Source: Candidatus Aminicenantota bacterium
Lineage (GTDB): Bacteria; Acidobacteriota; Aminicenantia; Aminicenantales; UBA4085
Direction of reading: 5' to 3'
Assembly: GCA_026393905.1 (NCBI GenBank)
Contig: JAPKZH010000401.1
Location: forward strand, 1 to 35,986
Length of the DNA: 35,986 bases
Part shown: positions 1-8,137 of the stretch, piece after piece
Layout: every line of letters starts with the position of its first letter
Position numbering within the stretch: the first letter of the stretch is position 1
Position numbers and translations under genes: made by a program
Notes under the pieces: model-generated
The model's input: the letters and a program-made list of their open reading frames with translations, nothing else
Told to the model about the DNA's origin: nothing
The model's database searches: none

Positions 1-648
1 TACAACTACGAGAGCACGATGAAAAGCCAGAATTTCAGCGGCTTGGCCGTCCGAAGCATCTCCGATCACTGGTCGGTCGGAGCCTTCCTGGGGGTCTCCT
101 CATCCACGTTCAATAACACAAAGCTCGTCCTCAGCCTGGCGCCGGCCATCGAATACGACCTTTTCCCCTATTCTCAATCCACCAAGAAGCAATTGCGCTT
201 TCTCTACAGGCTCAGCTTCAATCCGGTCCGCTACCGCGAGGAAACGATTTACTACAAAACGAAAGAGACTTTGTGGAGTGAATCCCTGTCGGCGACCTTG
301 GAGCTCAAGCAGCCGTGGGGAACGATCAGCACATCGCTTCAAGGCTCGCATTATTTTCACGATTTCAAGAAATACCGCCTGACGCTTGATGGCGAGCTTT
401 CGCTGCGGATATTCAAGGGATTGAATTTCAACATCTCCGGCGGGGGATCGAGAATCCGCGACCAGCTATCGCTCGTGAAAGGCGAAGCCTCCTGGGAAGA
501 AGTCTTGCTGCAGAGACGGCAGCTAGGGACGGGCTATAACTATTACTTTTCGCTTGGACTGAGCTATACCTTCGGCTCGACGAGCAGCCGGGTCGTCAAC
601 CCCCGCTTCGGGTCGGGCAGCGGGACCTCGATCAGCATCAGCTTTTAA
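1..648 (+). CDS. Outer-membrane beta-barrel-like protein, C-terminal part (5' end outside window)
   Basis: The reading frame is open from base 1, so the true start lies upstream and only about 215 C-terminal residues are visible. They consist of alternating polar and hydrophobic stretches typical of transmembrane beta-strands, rich in Tyr, Ser, Gly and Phe (for example LSATLELKQPWGTISTSLQG, then NFNISGGG and YYFSLGLSYTFG). The chain ends in ISISF, a terminal Phe as expected for a BamA-recognised barrel. No catalytic motif is visible. By inference it sits in the outer membrane; its family and role are unknown. Its 3' end overlaps a methyltransferase remnant on the opposite strand by a few bases. 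Confidence 0.7.
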   Translation, partial: YNYESTMKSQNFSGLAVRSISDHWSVGAFLGVSSSTFNNTKLVLSLAPAIEYDLFPYSQSTKKQLRFLYRLSFNPVRYREETIYYKTKETLWSESLSATLELKQPWGTISTSLQGSHYFHDFKKYRLTLDGELSLRIFKGLNFNISGGGSRIRDQLSLVKGEASWEEVLLQRRQLGTGYNYYFSLGLSYTFGSTSSRVVNPRFGSGSGTSISISF

Positions 649-784
649 GGGAAGCTCGCCGGGCAGCGGCGGCGCGGGCGGCCTTCTTCCTCCACCGGCC
701 GTCCAGCCCAAGCGTCAAAACACGATTCACCAGTTCATAGGTCGGGGCCACTTCATCGAAGATTTTTTGGAGGCCTGTCCTCAT
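638..784 (-). pseudogene. Remnant of UbiE/MenG-type methyltransferase (N-terminus only)
   Basis: Reading the minus strand from an ATG at 784 gives 48 codons. The first 40 or so look like the start of a ubiquinone/menaquinone C-methyltransferase: IFDEVAPTYELVNRVLTLGL followed by DGRWRKKAARAA, which matches the family pattern of F-D-x-V-A-P-x-Y-D-x-x-N, then L-S-x-G-x-D-x-x-W-R. The frame stops soon after, inside the 3' end of the barrel gene, so the whole SAM-binding domain (normally about 230 residues in total) is absent. It is therefore a 5' fragment left by a deletion. A perfect TATAAT on the minus strand (825 to 820) could have been its promoter. Recognition is by motif only. Confidence 0.6.
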
Positions 785-796
785 CACAAATTCTTT

Positions 797-835
797 TTGA
801 CAAGAGGAAAGAAACGTATATTATACTTTCCTCTT
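797..835 (+). promoter_or_regulatory. Overlapping divergent promoters under a perfect 10-bp inverted repeat
   Basis: On the plus strand TTGACA (797-802) is followed after 16 bases by TATTAT (819-824), a good sigma-70-type promoter for the amidohydrolase block. On the minus strand TATAAT is perfect at 825-820 and faces the methyltransferase remnant. A perfect inverted repeat, AAGAGGAAAG (802-811) and CTTTCCTCTT (826-835) with a 14-base spacer, encloses both -10 boxes. Its position suggests an operator. The regulator is unknown. Confidence 0.5.
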
Positions 836-943
836 CGCCCTCACAAGCGGCGGGCGACGACCCGATGAACATGACTTCGGCTTGTCTTGGAAAAAGGGGA
901 GTGCGGAACCATCTCGTCCGTTGTTCTTTTTGAAAGGAGGCGT

Positions 944-2230
944 ATGTCTATCTCCAAACGCTCTTGTCTATTTGGCTTGGTTTTCCTTATTCTGGCTGTG
1001 TCGGGGCCGGCCTCAGCGGATGTCGGGCCCACCTACGCGATCAAAAACGCGAAAATTGTTCCTGTCACGGGACCCGCCATCGATAAGGGTGTCCTGATCA
1101 TCCGCAATGGCTTGATCGAAGCCATCGGCCCTGTGGACAAAGTCACGATTCCCGAGGATGCGGAAGTGATCGAGGCCGAAGGCCTGATCGCCTATCCGGG
1201 ATTGATCTCGGCCCATACCAATCTTTTGCTGGAAGCCCCAAGGGCCGAGACTTCCCAAGGCTCGCCGGAGTTTATCGCCCCGGCGGCGGCCCCGCAGGAC
1301 AGGCCGTCGGAAACTCCCGAACTGTGCGCTTTCAAACTGCTCAAACCGACCAAAGCGGCCATCGACAGCTTTCTCAAGATCGGCGTGACGACCGTGCTTG
1401 TCGCGCCCAACAGGGGCATCATTCAAGGCCAAAGCGTTCTTCTCAACCTCAACGGCGAGAAAGCCGAGCCTATGGTCCTGAAAAATCCGGTGGCTCTCCA
1501 CATCAATTTCACGTCGGCCCGCGGCACATACCCGTCGAGTTTGATGGGGACGATCGCCTTCCTCCGTCAGTCCTTCCTGGATGCCGATTACTACGCGGCC
1601 TGTCAGGCGCAATATCAGAAGGTCCTGAAGGGGATGAAGCGGCCGGAATACGATCCGTTCCTGGAAGCGCTGGTGCCGTATGTGAAAGAGAAAAAGCCGG
1701 TCATCTTCCAATGCAACAACCTCGAAGATATCAAGCGCGCCCTGAAAATCATCGACGAATTCAAGCTGAACGCTCTTATCAGCCATGCCAACGAGGCCTG
1801 GCGCGACGCCGCGGTCTTAAAAAAAACGCCGATTCCGCTCCTGGTGACGCTCGATTTCAGGCCGCCGAACTCGAGCCGGTATGTCAACCAGGGGGAGGAC
1901 TTGAGGAAAAAAGCCGAGGCCGAGATCTATCCCGCCAACGCGGCCAATTTGGCCAAGGAAGGCATCAAGTTCGCCCTGACGACGTTCGGGCTGAACGACG
2001 GCGCCGCCGTGCTCAAGAACATCCAGGCCGCGATCAAGGCCGGGCTGTCGAAAGAGGAAGCCTTGAAGGCGTTGACGATCCAGCCCGCCCAGTATCTCGG
2101 CCTCGTCCAGCAGCTCGGCAGCCTAGAGCCGGGCAAGATTGCCAATGTCATTCTGACCAAAGGCGAACTGTTCGACGAAAAGACACGGGTTGACAAGGTC
2201 TTCGTCGATGGTGTCCTGTGGAAATTTTGA
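944..2230 (+). CDS. Secreted amidohydrolase-like protein with degenerate metal site
   Basis: This 428-residue protein begins at ATG 944, preceded by AAAGGAGG at 933-940. This start gives a clean signal peptide (hydrophobic stretch to residue 25, ending PASA), so it is probably periplasmic. The fold is that of the imidazolonepropionase-like amidohydrolases: an N-terminal beta-sandwich strand (IKNAKIVPVTG), the barrel entry YPGLISAHTN, and the C-terminal LGSLEPGKIANVILTKGE typical of the family. The normal D-x-H-x-H metal motif reads S89-A-H91-T-N93, so Asp and the second His are lost. It may therefore be a pseudoenzyme or partner subunit. Twelve bases separate it from the next, intact amidohydrolase gene. 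The substrate cannot be read from the sequence. Confidence 0.85.
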   Translation: MSISKRSCLFGLVFLILAVSGPASADVGPTYAIKNAKIVPVTGPAIDKGVLIIRNGLIEAIGPVDKVTIPEDAEVIEAEGLIAYPGLISAHTNLLLEAPRAETSQGSPEFIAPAAAPQDRPSETPELCAFKLLKPTKAAIDSFLKIGVTTVLVAPNRGIIQGQSVLLNLNGEKAEPMVLKNPVALHINFTSARGTYPSSLMGTIAFLRQSFLDADYYAACQAQYQKVLKGMKRPEYDPFLEALVPYVKEKKPVIFQCNNLEDIKRALKIIDEFKLNALISHANEAWRDAAVLKKTPIPLLVTLDFRPPNSSRYVNQGEDLRKKAEAEIYPANAANLAKEGIKFALTTFGLNDGAAVLKNIQAAIKAGLSKEEALKALTIQPAQYLGLVQQLGSLEPGKIANVILTKGELFDEKTRVDKVFVDGVLWKF

Positions 2231-2242
2231 GGAGACAAGCCG

Positions 2243-3571
2243 ATGAACAAGACAATCACAAACCTCCTGACCTCGGCCATCGTCCTGGCCCTCATCGCGC
2301 CGCCGGCTTTTTCGGCGGAGGGAAGCATCCTCATCAAAAACGGCACGATCTTGACGGTGACCAAAGGCGTGATGGTCAAGGGCGATATCCTGGTCATCAA
2401 CGGCGTCATCAAGCAGATCGGCGAGAACATCCCGGCGCCGGAAGGGATCAAGGTGATCGATGCCTCGGGGAAATACGTCATTCCCGGCCTTATCGATTCG
2501 CACACACACATCGCTCTTGCCGGAACCAATGAGGGCTCGGAGGCCATCACGCCGGAAGCCGATGTGGGGGAAGTCGTCAACGCCGATGATGTTTCCATTC
2601 TCACCGCCCTCAGCGGCGGCGTGACCATGGTCCACACTATGCACGGCAGCTCCAATCCCATCGGCGGCCCGAACGTCGTTCTGAAGATGAAATGGGGAAA
2701 GCCCTCGGAAGAGCTGATCGTCCACGAGGCTCTGAGGACATTGAAGTTTGCCCTGGGTGAGAACGTCAAGCAGTCCAGCCGGACAATCACGGTCGGCGGA
2801 CCGCCGCCGCGCTATCCCCAGACCCGGATGGGCACGAACGCCATCATCCGCCGGGAGATGCTCAAGGCGAGAGTCTACATGGAAGAATGGGACCGCTACA
2901 ACAAGCTGAAGGCCTCCAAGACGCCGCCGAAGAACCTGCTCCCGCCGCGCAAAGACCTCCGGATGGAGGTCTTGTCCGACCTGCTGCGCGGCAAGATCGT
3001 CGCCCGCTGCCACGACTACCAGGCCACGGAAGCGCTGGAGTTCATGGGTTTGGCCAAGGAATTCGGCTTTAAGGTCCAGGCGCTCGAGCACACCTGGGAA
3101 GCTTATAAAATCGCCGACGAACTGGCCGCGGCCAAGGTCGGGATTTCCGTCTTTGCCGACAGCTGGGCTTATAAAATGGAGGCGGCCGAAGGCATCGCCT
3201 ATGACGCGGGGTATTGCGCAAAGAAGGGCGTTCTTGTTTCGATCAATTCGGACAGCGGCGAGCGCATCCGGCGCTTGTTCAACGAGGCCGGCAAATCCAT
3301 GAAATACGGCGGACTCACGGAGAACGAAGCCTTGAGCCTGATCACGATCAATCCGGCCATTCAGCTCGGCGTGGAGAAGATCGTCGGCAGCCTCGAAGTC
3401 GGCAAGCAGGGCGATATCGCCATCTTCAACGAACACCCGATGAGCGCCTACACCCGATGCGAGATGACCATCATCGAGGGCGATATCTATTTCGACCGGG
3501 CCGAGTATCTCAAAGACCGAGAGGAGGCCGACAAAAAAGCCCAAGCTCCGAAAAAAGGAGGCCGGCCATGA
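2243..3571 (+). CDS. Secreted amidohydrolase (imidazolonepropionase-like), intact metal site
   Basis: This 442-residue protein has a signal peptide ending near residue 24 (PPAFSA). It keeps the metal-dependent hydrolase ligands: PGLIDSHTH with H87 and H89, a later His in VARCHDYQ, another in ALEHTWEAY, and an Asp in SINSDSGE. The family tail VGSLEVGKQGDIAIFNEHP follows. It is thus the probable active member of the three consecutive amidohydrolase genes and would hydrolyse a C-N bond of a cyclic amide, dipeptide or similar substrate in the periplasm; the exact substrate is unknown. GAGGAG overlaps the stop codon of the previous gene and serves as ribosome binding site. The stop codon overlaps the start of the third gene (ATGA), indicating translational coupling. 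Confidence 0.9.
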   Translation: MNKTITNLLTSAIVLALIAPPAFSAEGSILIKNGTILTVTKGVMVKGDILVINGVIKQIGENIPAPEGIKVIDASGKYVIPGLIDSHTHIALAGTNEGSEAITPEADVGEVVNADDVSILTALSGGVTMVHTMHGSSNPIGGPNVVLKMKWGKPSEELIVHEALRTLKFALGENVKQSSRTITVGGPPPRYPQTRMGTNAIIRREMLKARVYMEEWDRYNKLKASKTPPKNLLPPRKDLRMEVLSDLLRGKIVARCHDYQATEALEFMGLAKEFGFKVQALEHTWEAYKIADELAAAKVGISVFADSWAYKMEAAEGIAYDAGYCAKKGVLVSINSDSGERIRRLFNEAGKSMKYGGLTENEALSLITINPAIQLGVEKIVGSLEVGKQGDIAIFNEHPMSAYTRCEMTIIEGDIYFDRAEYLKDREEADKKAQAPKKGGRP

Positions 3572-4860
3572 CAAAGCGGATGTTCCTCGTCTGTGTCATC
3601 ATGGGATTGACGGCGGGCTGGATCTCAGCGCAGGCCCAGCCGGCCAAGGTCATCGCCATAAGAGGCGCCAAGATCATTCCGGTCGTCGGAGATGATATCG
3701 AAGGCGGCACCATCATCATCAAAGACGGCAAAATCGAGGCCGTCGGCAAAGATGTCGCCATCCCAAGCGGCGCCGAGGTCGTCGAGGCGAAAGGCCTCTG
3801 CGCCTATCCGGGCATGATCGACGGCTACAGCTTCCTCGGCCTGCAGGAGATCAGCGGCGTGTCGGCCACGGTCGACAACCGGGAGACGGGCCGTATCAAT
3901 CCCCAGGTTCGCGCCATCGAAGCTTTGCGTTACGATTCCATGCACATCCCCATCGCTCGGTCCAACGGCATCACAGCGGCCCTCGTCGCTCCCACGGGAG
4001 GATTGATCTCCGGCCAGAGCACGCTGATCAAGCTCGATGGATGGACGAACCGGGAAATGGTCATCAAGAGCCAGGCCGCGATGCAGATCGAGTTTCCCGG
4101 CATCCGCGGAGGACGCGGCGGTTTCGGCGGAATGGGCCGGGGAGGCGCGGTGACGGCCGACGCAACCCGGTTGATCGCTGAGCTCAAGGAGCTCTTCAAG
4201 AACGCCCGGTATTATCAAAAGAGAAAAGAATTCGCGGCCAAGAATCCGGCCGCGGCCCAGCCGGAATTCCAGGAGACGCTTGAATTCATCCTTCCTGTCG
4301 TCAGGGGAGAGCTCACGGTCATGATCTCGGTCCATTCGGATCAAGACATCAAAGCGGCGATCCAGTTCGTCAAGGACGAGAGCCTCAAAGCCGTTTTCTT
4401 CGGGGTGGAACAGGGATGGAAAGTCGCCGACGACCTCAAAAAATCGAATATCCCCGTCATCATCAGCTCGCTCTACGATATGCCTCCGGTCTGGGATGAC
4501 GGCTACGATTCGCTTTTCCGAAATCCCGGCGTCCTCAACAAGGCGGGCGTCAAGATCGCCTTCTCGTCTGTGAGCGCCAGCGTGGCCAAGGACCTGCCGT
4601 ATCATGCGGCCAAGGCGGCGGCCTTCGGGCTGGACAAAAAGGAAGCGCTCAAGGCCGTGACGATCTACCCGGCCGAGATCTTCGGTGTCGATAAAATCAT
4701 GGGCAGTCTCGAAAAAGGCAAGACCGCCAATATCGTCCTTTCCGACGGAGATATCCTGGAAACCCGGACGAACATCAAAAAAGTCTATATCGACGGCCAA
4801 GAGACCGACATGTCCAACCGCTATCTCGAGCTGCTGGAAAAATTCAAGAAGAGAGGATGA
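3568..4860 (+). CDS. Secreted amidohydrolase-like protein lacking the HxH motif
   Basis: This 430-residue protein starts at ATG 3568, overlapping the previous stop, with AAGGAGG at 3555-3561. A signal peptide (hydrophobic to about residue 21, ending ISAQA) predicts export. It aligns by eye with the first protein of the triad: IRGAKIIPVVGDDIEGG, AYPGMIDGYSFLG, LVAPTGGLISGQSTLIKLDG and the tail IMGSLEKGKTANIVLSDGD. Where active relatives have H-x-H it has Y87-S-F89, so it cannot bind metal in the standard way. A glycine-rich insert (GIRGGRGGFGGMGRGG, about residues 176-191) is an oddity. It probably works with, or derives from, the active middle protein. A catalytic role by another route cannot be excluded. 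Confidence 0.85.
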   Translation: MTKRMFLVCVIMGLTAGWISAQAQPAKVIAIRGAKIIPVVGDDIEGGTIIIKDGKIEAVGKDVAIPSGAEVVEAKGLCAYPGMIDGYSFLGLQEISGVSATVDNRETGRINPQVRAIEALRYDSMHIPIARSNGITAALVAPTGGLISGQSTLIKLDGWTNREMVIKSQAAMQIEFPGIRGGRGGFGGMGRGGAVTADATRLIAELKELFKNARYYQKRKEFAAKNPAAAQPEFQETLEFILPVVRGELTVMISVHSDQDIKAAIQFVKDESLKAVFFGVEQGWKVADDLKKSNIPVIISSLYDMPPVWDDGYDSLFRNPGVLNKAGVKIAFSSVSASVAKDLPYHAAKAAAFGLDKKEALKAVTIYPAEIFGVDKIMGSLEKGKTANIVLSDGDILETRTNIKKVYIDGQETDMSNRYLELLEKFKKRG

Positions 4861-5089
4861 CCCAAATTTGCCGATAGAGATACCAGCCGGGTCCTGTCGT
4901 GGTTCACCCCCGGCGCCCCTTCGCGGTCTACCTTGTTTATTCTCAGGCAGAAGGATGAGTGGCATCAAACGCTCGGGTCGGCGGGGGGCCCTCGAACCAC
5001 GCCACCCGTCAAGGGAAGTTCTTTTGTTCGATTTAATGGAAAGCCAGCACTTTTGGCCGATGAATCGTTCCTATCGGCAAATTTAGGGA
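4861..5089. repeat. MITE-like element with 14-bp terminal inverted repeats, inserted at a stop codon
   Basis: The 229 bp immediately after the amidohydrolase stop codon are bounded by a perfect inverted repeat: AAATTTGCCGATAG at 4864-4877 and its complement at 5071-5084, extended by CCC/GGG with one base offset. A second, inner pair is CGTGGTTC near 4898-4906 against GAACCACG near 4994-5001. It encodes no credible protein. The shape is that of a small non-autonomous mobile element. No second copy lies in this window, so mobility is unproven. Confidence 0.5.
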
Positions 5090-5206
5090 TGAACGAATAA
5101 TGAAAAGGAGCATTCATCGACGAATCCGCGAGCGGGCGCCTCTTGATTGGGAAGCGGGATTTTTGTCCGTAAAGGGTCGGCGGGGAGCGCCTGCGCCGCG
5201 CCACCC
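4975..5206 (+). repeat. Imperfect 33-bp direct repeat pair
   Basis: GGGTCGGCGGGG followed about 13 bases later by CGCCACCC occurs at 4975-5007 and again at 5174-5206. One copy lies inside the 4861-5089 element and one lies outside it, just before the D-aminoacylase gene. The middle of each copy differs. Apart from these repeats, 5090-5236 holds no gene I can support; I see only the ribosome binding site of the next gene at its end. Confidence 0.45.
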
Positions 5207-5236
5207 ATCGATTAATTTTCTTGGATGGAGGTGCTT

Positions 5237-7057
5237 ATGAGAAGAAGAATGTTGGCTCTCTTGGTGTATGCAGGGACCGGCTTGCTTTGTTTGCTGCATA
5301 TTTCGCTCTTCACCCAAACTCAAAGTCCGCCGGTTTATGACGTCCTGATCAAGAACGGGACGGTCTATGACGGGTCGCTGGCCGCGCCTCTCAAGGCCGA
5401 TATCGCCATCAAGGACGATCGGATCGCCAAGATCGCCAGGTCGATCAAGGAGCCGGCGGCCCGGGAGATCGAGGCCAAGGGACTCATCGTCACGCCCGGG
5501 TTTATCGACCTTCACACGCATGTCGACGACGGAATGTATTTTCCTGAGAACCGGGCCTGCCTAAACTATCTGCTGCAGGGCGTGACGAGCATCGTCGCCG
5601 GTCAGTGCGGCGGAAGCGCCTGGCCGATCTTCGAGAAGGCCGAAGACCTCATCAACACCTGGACCAAAGAGGGGATCGGGCCGAATGCGGCCTTGCTGGT
5701 CGGCCACGGCCAGGTTCGGCAGATCATCCTCGGCATGGAGAACAGGGCTCCAACTCCCGAAGAGCTGGAGAAAATGAAAGCGCTTGTCCAAGAGGCCATG
5801 GAGCAGGGCGCTTCCGGGCTGTCGACGGGATTGATCTATCTCCCGGGCTCGTTTTCTAAAACGGATGAAATCATTGAACTGGCCAAAGTCATCGCACCCT
5901 ACGGCGGAATCTATCATACGCACGTTCGTAATGAGCGGAATCGGCTTCTCGATGCGATCAAGGAAGCGATCGAAATCTCCGAAAAATCCGGGGCCAGAGC
6001 CCACATCTCCCATTTTAAGGTTATGGGAAAGGCCAACTGGGGATTGGTGAAGCAAGCCTGCTTGATTATTGAAGACGCCCGCGCCAAGAACCTGAAAATC
6101 ACGGCCGACCAATATCCTTACTCCTTCACCAACGGATATCCTTATCTGCCCCTGATCCCCAGAGCGACCTGGATCGGACGCGAGGCCGTCGACCGGTTGA
6201 ATTCTACCGATGTCCAAAAAATGTTCGAGCATTTCGGCGACTCCGAGCTTGTCGAGCTTTACAAAAAAGTGACTCCCTATTACCCGTTGTCGGAGCGCCA
6301 GCTCCAGTTCATCAAGAGCCTTCCCCGGAATCGCCTGGTGGCTTTTGCTTCCCAGTTTCTATTCGACCTTTCGAGTTTCCAAGGTCCAGAGAACATGCGG
6401 GAACGGATGCTCTTCCTTAAAAGAATGGCCAATTCCGAAGAAGCCCAGCGGATCCGCCAGGAGGTCCGTAAATCTATCGAGGATACCCTCGGCCCTGAAA
6501 ACTATATCGTCGGCATCTGTGTCGAGAAGAACTTGGAGGGGAAATCGCTCAGAGAAGTGGCCGCGATCAAGGGGAAAACCATCGAGGACGCGGCCATCGA
6601 ACTCGACCTGATGGGCGCTAAATGCATTCCTTTCCAGATGTGCGAACCGGATATCGAATATATCATGAACAAAGATTATGTCGGCACCGGAAGTGACGGG
6701 ACAGCACCTCCCTATGGGATCGGGCTCACCCATATCCGTTCCTATTCGACGTTCCTCCACAAGATCAAAAAATATGCGATCGATAAAAAAGCCATCTCTC
6801 TGGCCCAGGCCATCCGGTCGCAGACATCTCTGCCGGCGGAGATCATGAACTGGAACGATCGGGGTTGGATCAAGGAAGGATACAAAGCCGACCTGGCCTT
6901 GATCGACCTGAAGAACCTCAAGCTTCCCACCTCCATTTCCAACCCGCACCAGTACAGCCAGGGCGTGGCTTTTCTGCTCATCAACGGGCAGGTGACCATT
7001 GACAACGGGAAATGGAACGGGAAGCTTCCGGGGAAGATTTTGAAGCTCAAAAAATGA
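5237..7057 (+). CDS. Secreted N-acyl-D-amino-acid deacylase family protein (D-aminoacylase type)
   Basis: The start is placed at ATG 5237, five bases after ATGGAGG (5225-5231), rather than at the in-frame ATG 5225 that lies in the binding site. The 606-residue product has an N-terminal hydrophobic segment (residues 5-25), probably a signal peptide. All family metal ligands are present: GFIDLHTHVDDG (H93, H95), the characteristic Cys in VAGQCGGS (C124), H229 in YHTHVRNE, H259 in AHISHFKVMG, and D487 in GTGSDGTAP. The family removes acyl groups from N-acyl-D-amino acids or related dipeptides. The exact substrate is not known. It is followed nine bases later by an asparaginase-type hydrolase, suggesting a shared role in degrading modified amino acids or peptides outside the cytoplasm. 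Confidence 0.9.
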   Translation: MRRRMLALLVYAGTGLLCLLHISLFTQTQSPPVYDVLIKNGTVYDGSLAAPLKADIAIKDDRIAKIARSIKEPAAREIEAKGLIVTPGFIDLHTHVDDGMYFPENRACLNYLLQGVTSIVAGQCGGSAWPIFEKAEDLINTWTKEGIGPNAALLVGHGQVRQIILGMENRAPTPEELEKMKALVQEAMEQGASGLSTGLIYLPGSFSKTDEIIELAKVIAPYGGIYHTHVRNERNRLLDAIKEAIEISEKSGARAHISHFKVMGKANWGLVKQACLIIEDARAKNLKITADQYPYSFTNGYPYLPLIPRATWIGREAVDRLNSTDVQKMFEHFGDSELVELYKKVTPYYPLSERQLQFIKSLPRNRLVAFASQFLFDLSSFQGPENMRERMLFLKRMANSEEAQRIRQEVRKSIEDTLGPENYIVGICVEKNLEGKSLREVAAIKGKTIEDAAIELDLMGAKCIPFQMCEPDIEYIMNKDYVGTGSDGTAPPYGIGLTHIRSYSTFLHKIKKYAIDKKAISLAQAIRSQTSLPAEIMNWNDRGWIKEGYKADLALIDLKNLKLPTSISNPHQYSQGVAFLLINGQVTIDNGKWNGKLPGKILKLKK

Positions 7058-7066
7058 GGAGGTCCT

Positions 7067-8137
7067 ATGAGTCCTAAATGTTCACGGAGAGATTTTATAA
7101 AGACGGGCGCCGGGGTCGGCGTGGCCGCCTTGATCGGGGGAGGGAAGGGGTTGATCGGCCAAAGCCCTGCCGTCCTGCCGCAGTCTGCGGGTGTGATGCG
7201 AGTGGTCGCCTCGGGTAACGGGATCCGGGCCACGGAAAAAGCCATGGACCTCATGGCCAAAGGAACCGACCTGCTGGATGCCGTCATTGCCGGCGTGAAT
7301 ATCGTCGAGGACGATCCGAATGATATGTCGGTTGGTTACGGCGGGCTCCCCAATGAGGAGGGGGAGGTCGAACTCGATGCCTCGGTCATGTACGGACCGA
7401 CGCATACATCAGGTGCCGTGGCCGCTCTCAAGTTCATCAAGAATCCGTCCAAAGTGGCGAAGCTCGTCATGGACAGGACGGAACACTGCCTCCTTGTCGG
7501 CGAAGGCGCACTCAAGTTCGCCCTGGCCCACGGCTTTAAGAAAGAGGACCTTCTGACGGATCGCGCCCGAGAAATCTGGCTGCGCTGGAAGGAAAACCTC
7601 TCGGATAAAGATAACTGGCTTCCGCCCAAGTCGGAGAAGCTTCCGGCCGAAGTCCGCCAAGCCATCATGACCTACGGGACGATCAACTGCATCGCCATCG
7701 ACACAAAGGGCAACTTGGCCGGCGTGACGACGACGAGCGGGCTTTCCTGGAAGCTCGCCGGACGGGTCGGGGATTCGCCCATTATCGGCGCGGGTCTCTA
7801 TGTCGATAACAACGTCGGCGCGGCAGGCTCGACCGGGCTGGGCGAGGCGAACATCATGAATTGCGGAAGCTTTCAAGTTGTCAATTTCATGGCCCAGGGG
7901 CACTCTCCGGAACAGGCTTGCCTCAAAGCCCTCGCCCAAATCTCCAACAAGACAAAATTGACGCCTCGGCGTCTCAATGCGGAGGGATTGCCGAGTTTCG
8001 GCCTGACCTTCTATGCCCTCAACAAAAAAGGCGAGTATGGATCGGCCAACATGTGGGGCGGCAGCCGCTACGCCGTCCATGATGGGCAGAAAAACGAATT
8101 GAAGCAAGGCGCCTATATTTACCAGGCGAAGCGGTGA
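7067..8137 (+). CDS. Tat-exported N4-(beta-N-acetylglucosaminyl)-L-asparaginase (Ntn hydrolase)
   Basis: This 356-residue protein opens with SRRDFIKTGAGVGVAALIGG, a textbook twin-arginine signal, so it is exported folded. The body is that of glycosylasparaginases: DAVIAGVNIVEDDPNDMSVG, then the autocleavage/nucleophile site YGTINCIAID with T205 as predicted N-terminal nucleophile of the beta chain, then VGDSPIIGAGLYVDNNVGAA and GSTGLGEA. The family hydrolyses the GlcNAc-Asn link of degraded glycoproteins; some members act on other beta-aspartyl compounds. AGGAGG precedes the start and only nine bases separate it from the deacylase gene, so the two are co-transcribed. Its stop codon runs into a strong hairpin. 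Confidence 0.9.
   Translation: MSPKCSRRDFIKTGAGVGVAALIGGGKGLIGQSPAVLPQSAGVMRVVASGNGIRATEKAMDLMAKGTDLLDAVIAGVNIVEDDPNDMSVGYGGLPNEEGEVELDASVMYGPTHTSGAVAALKFIKNPSKVAKLVMDRTEHCLLVGEGALKFALAHGFKKEDLLTDRAREIWLRWKENLSDKDNWLPPKSEKLPAEVRQAIMTYGTINCIAIDTKGNLAGVTTTSGLSWKLAGRVGDSPIIGAGLYVDNNVGAAGSTGLGEANIMNCGSFQVVNFMAQGHSPEQACLKALAQISNKTKLTPRRLNAEGLPSFGLTFYALNKKGEYGSANMWGGSRYAVHDGQKNELKQGAYIYQAKR

Noticed and set aside
2123-3574. Long minus-strand open frame (about 480 codons) opposite the second amidohydrolase
   Set aside because: It is the antisense shadow of a clearly conserved gene in high-GC DNA; the translation is Asp/Arg/Phe/His-rich without family motifs, and no binding site precedes it.
3625-4968. 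Minus-strand frame of 447 codons opposite the third amidohydrolase
   Set aside because: Same shadow effect; composition is unlike real proteins in the window and it extends into the inverted-repeat element.
5101-5241. Short ORF of 46 codons upstream of the deacylase gene
   Set aside because: Arg/Pro-rich translation over a direct repeat; overlaps the deacylase start and has no support.
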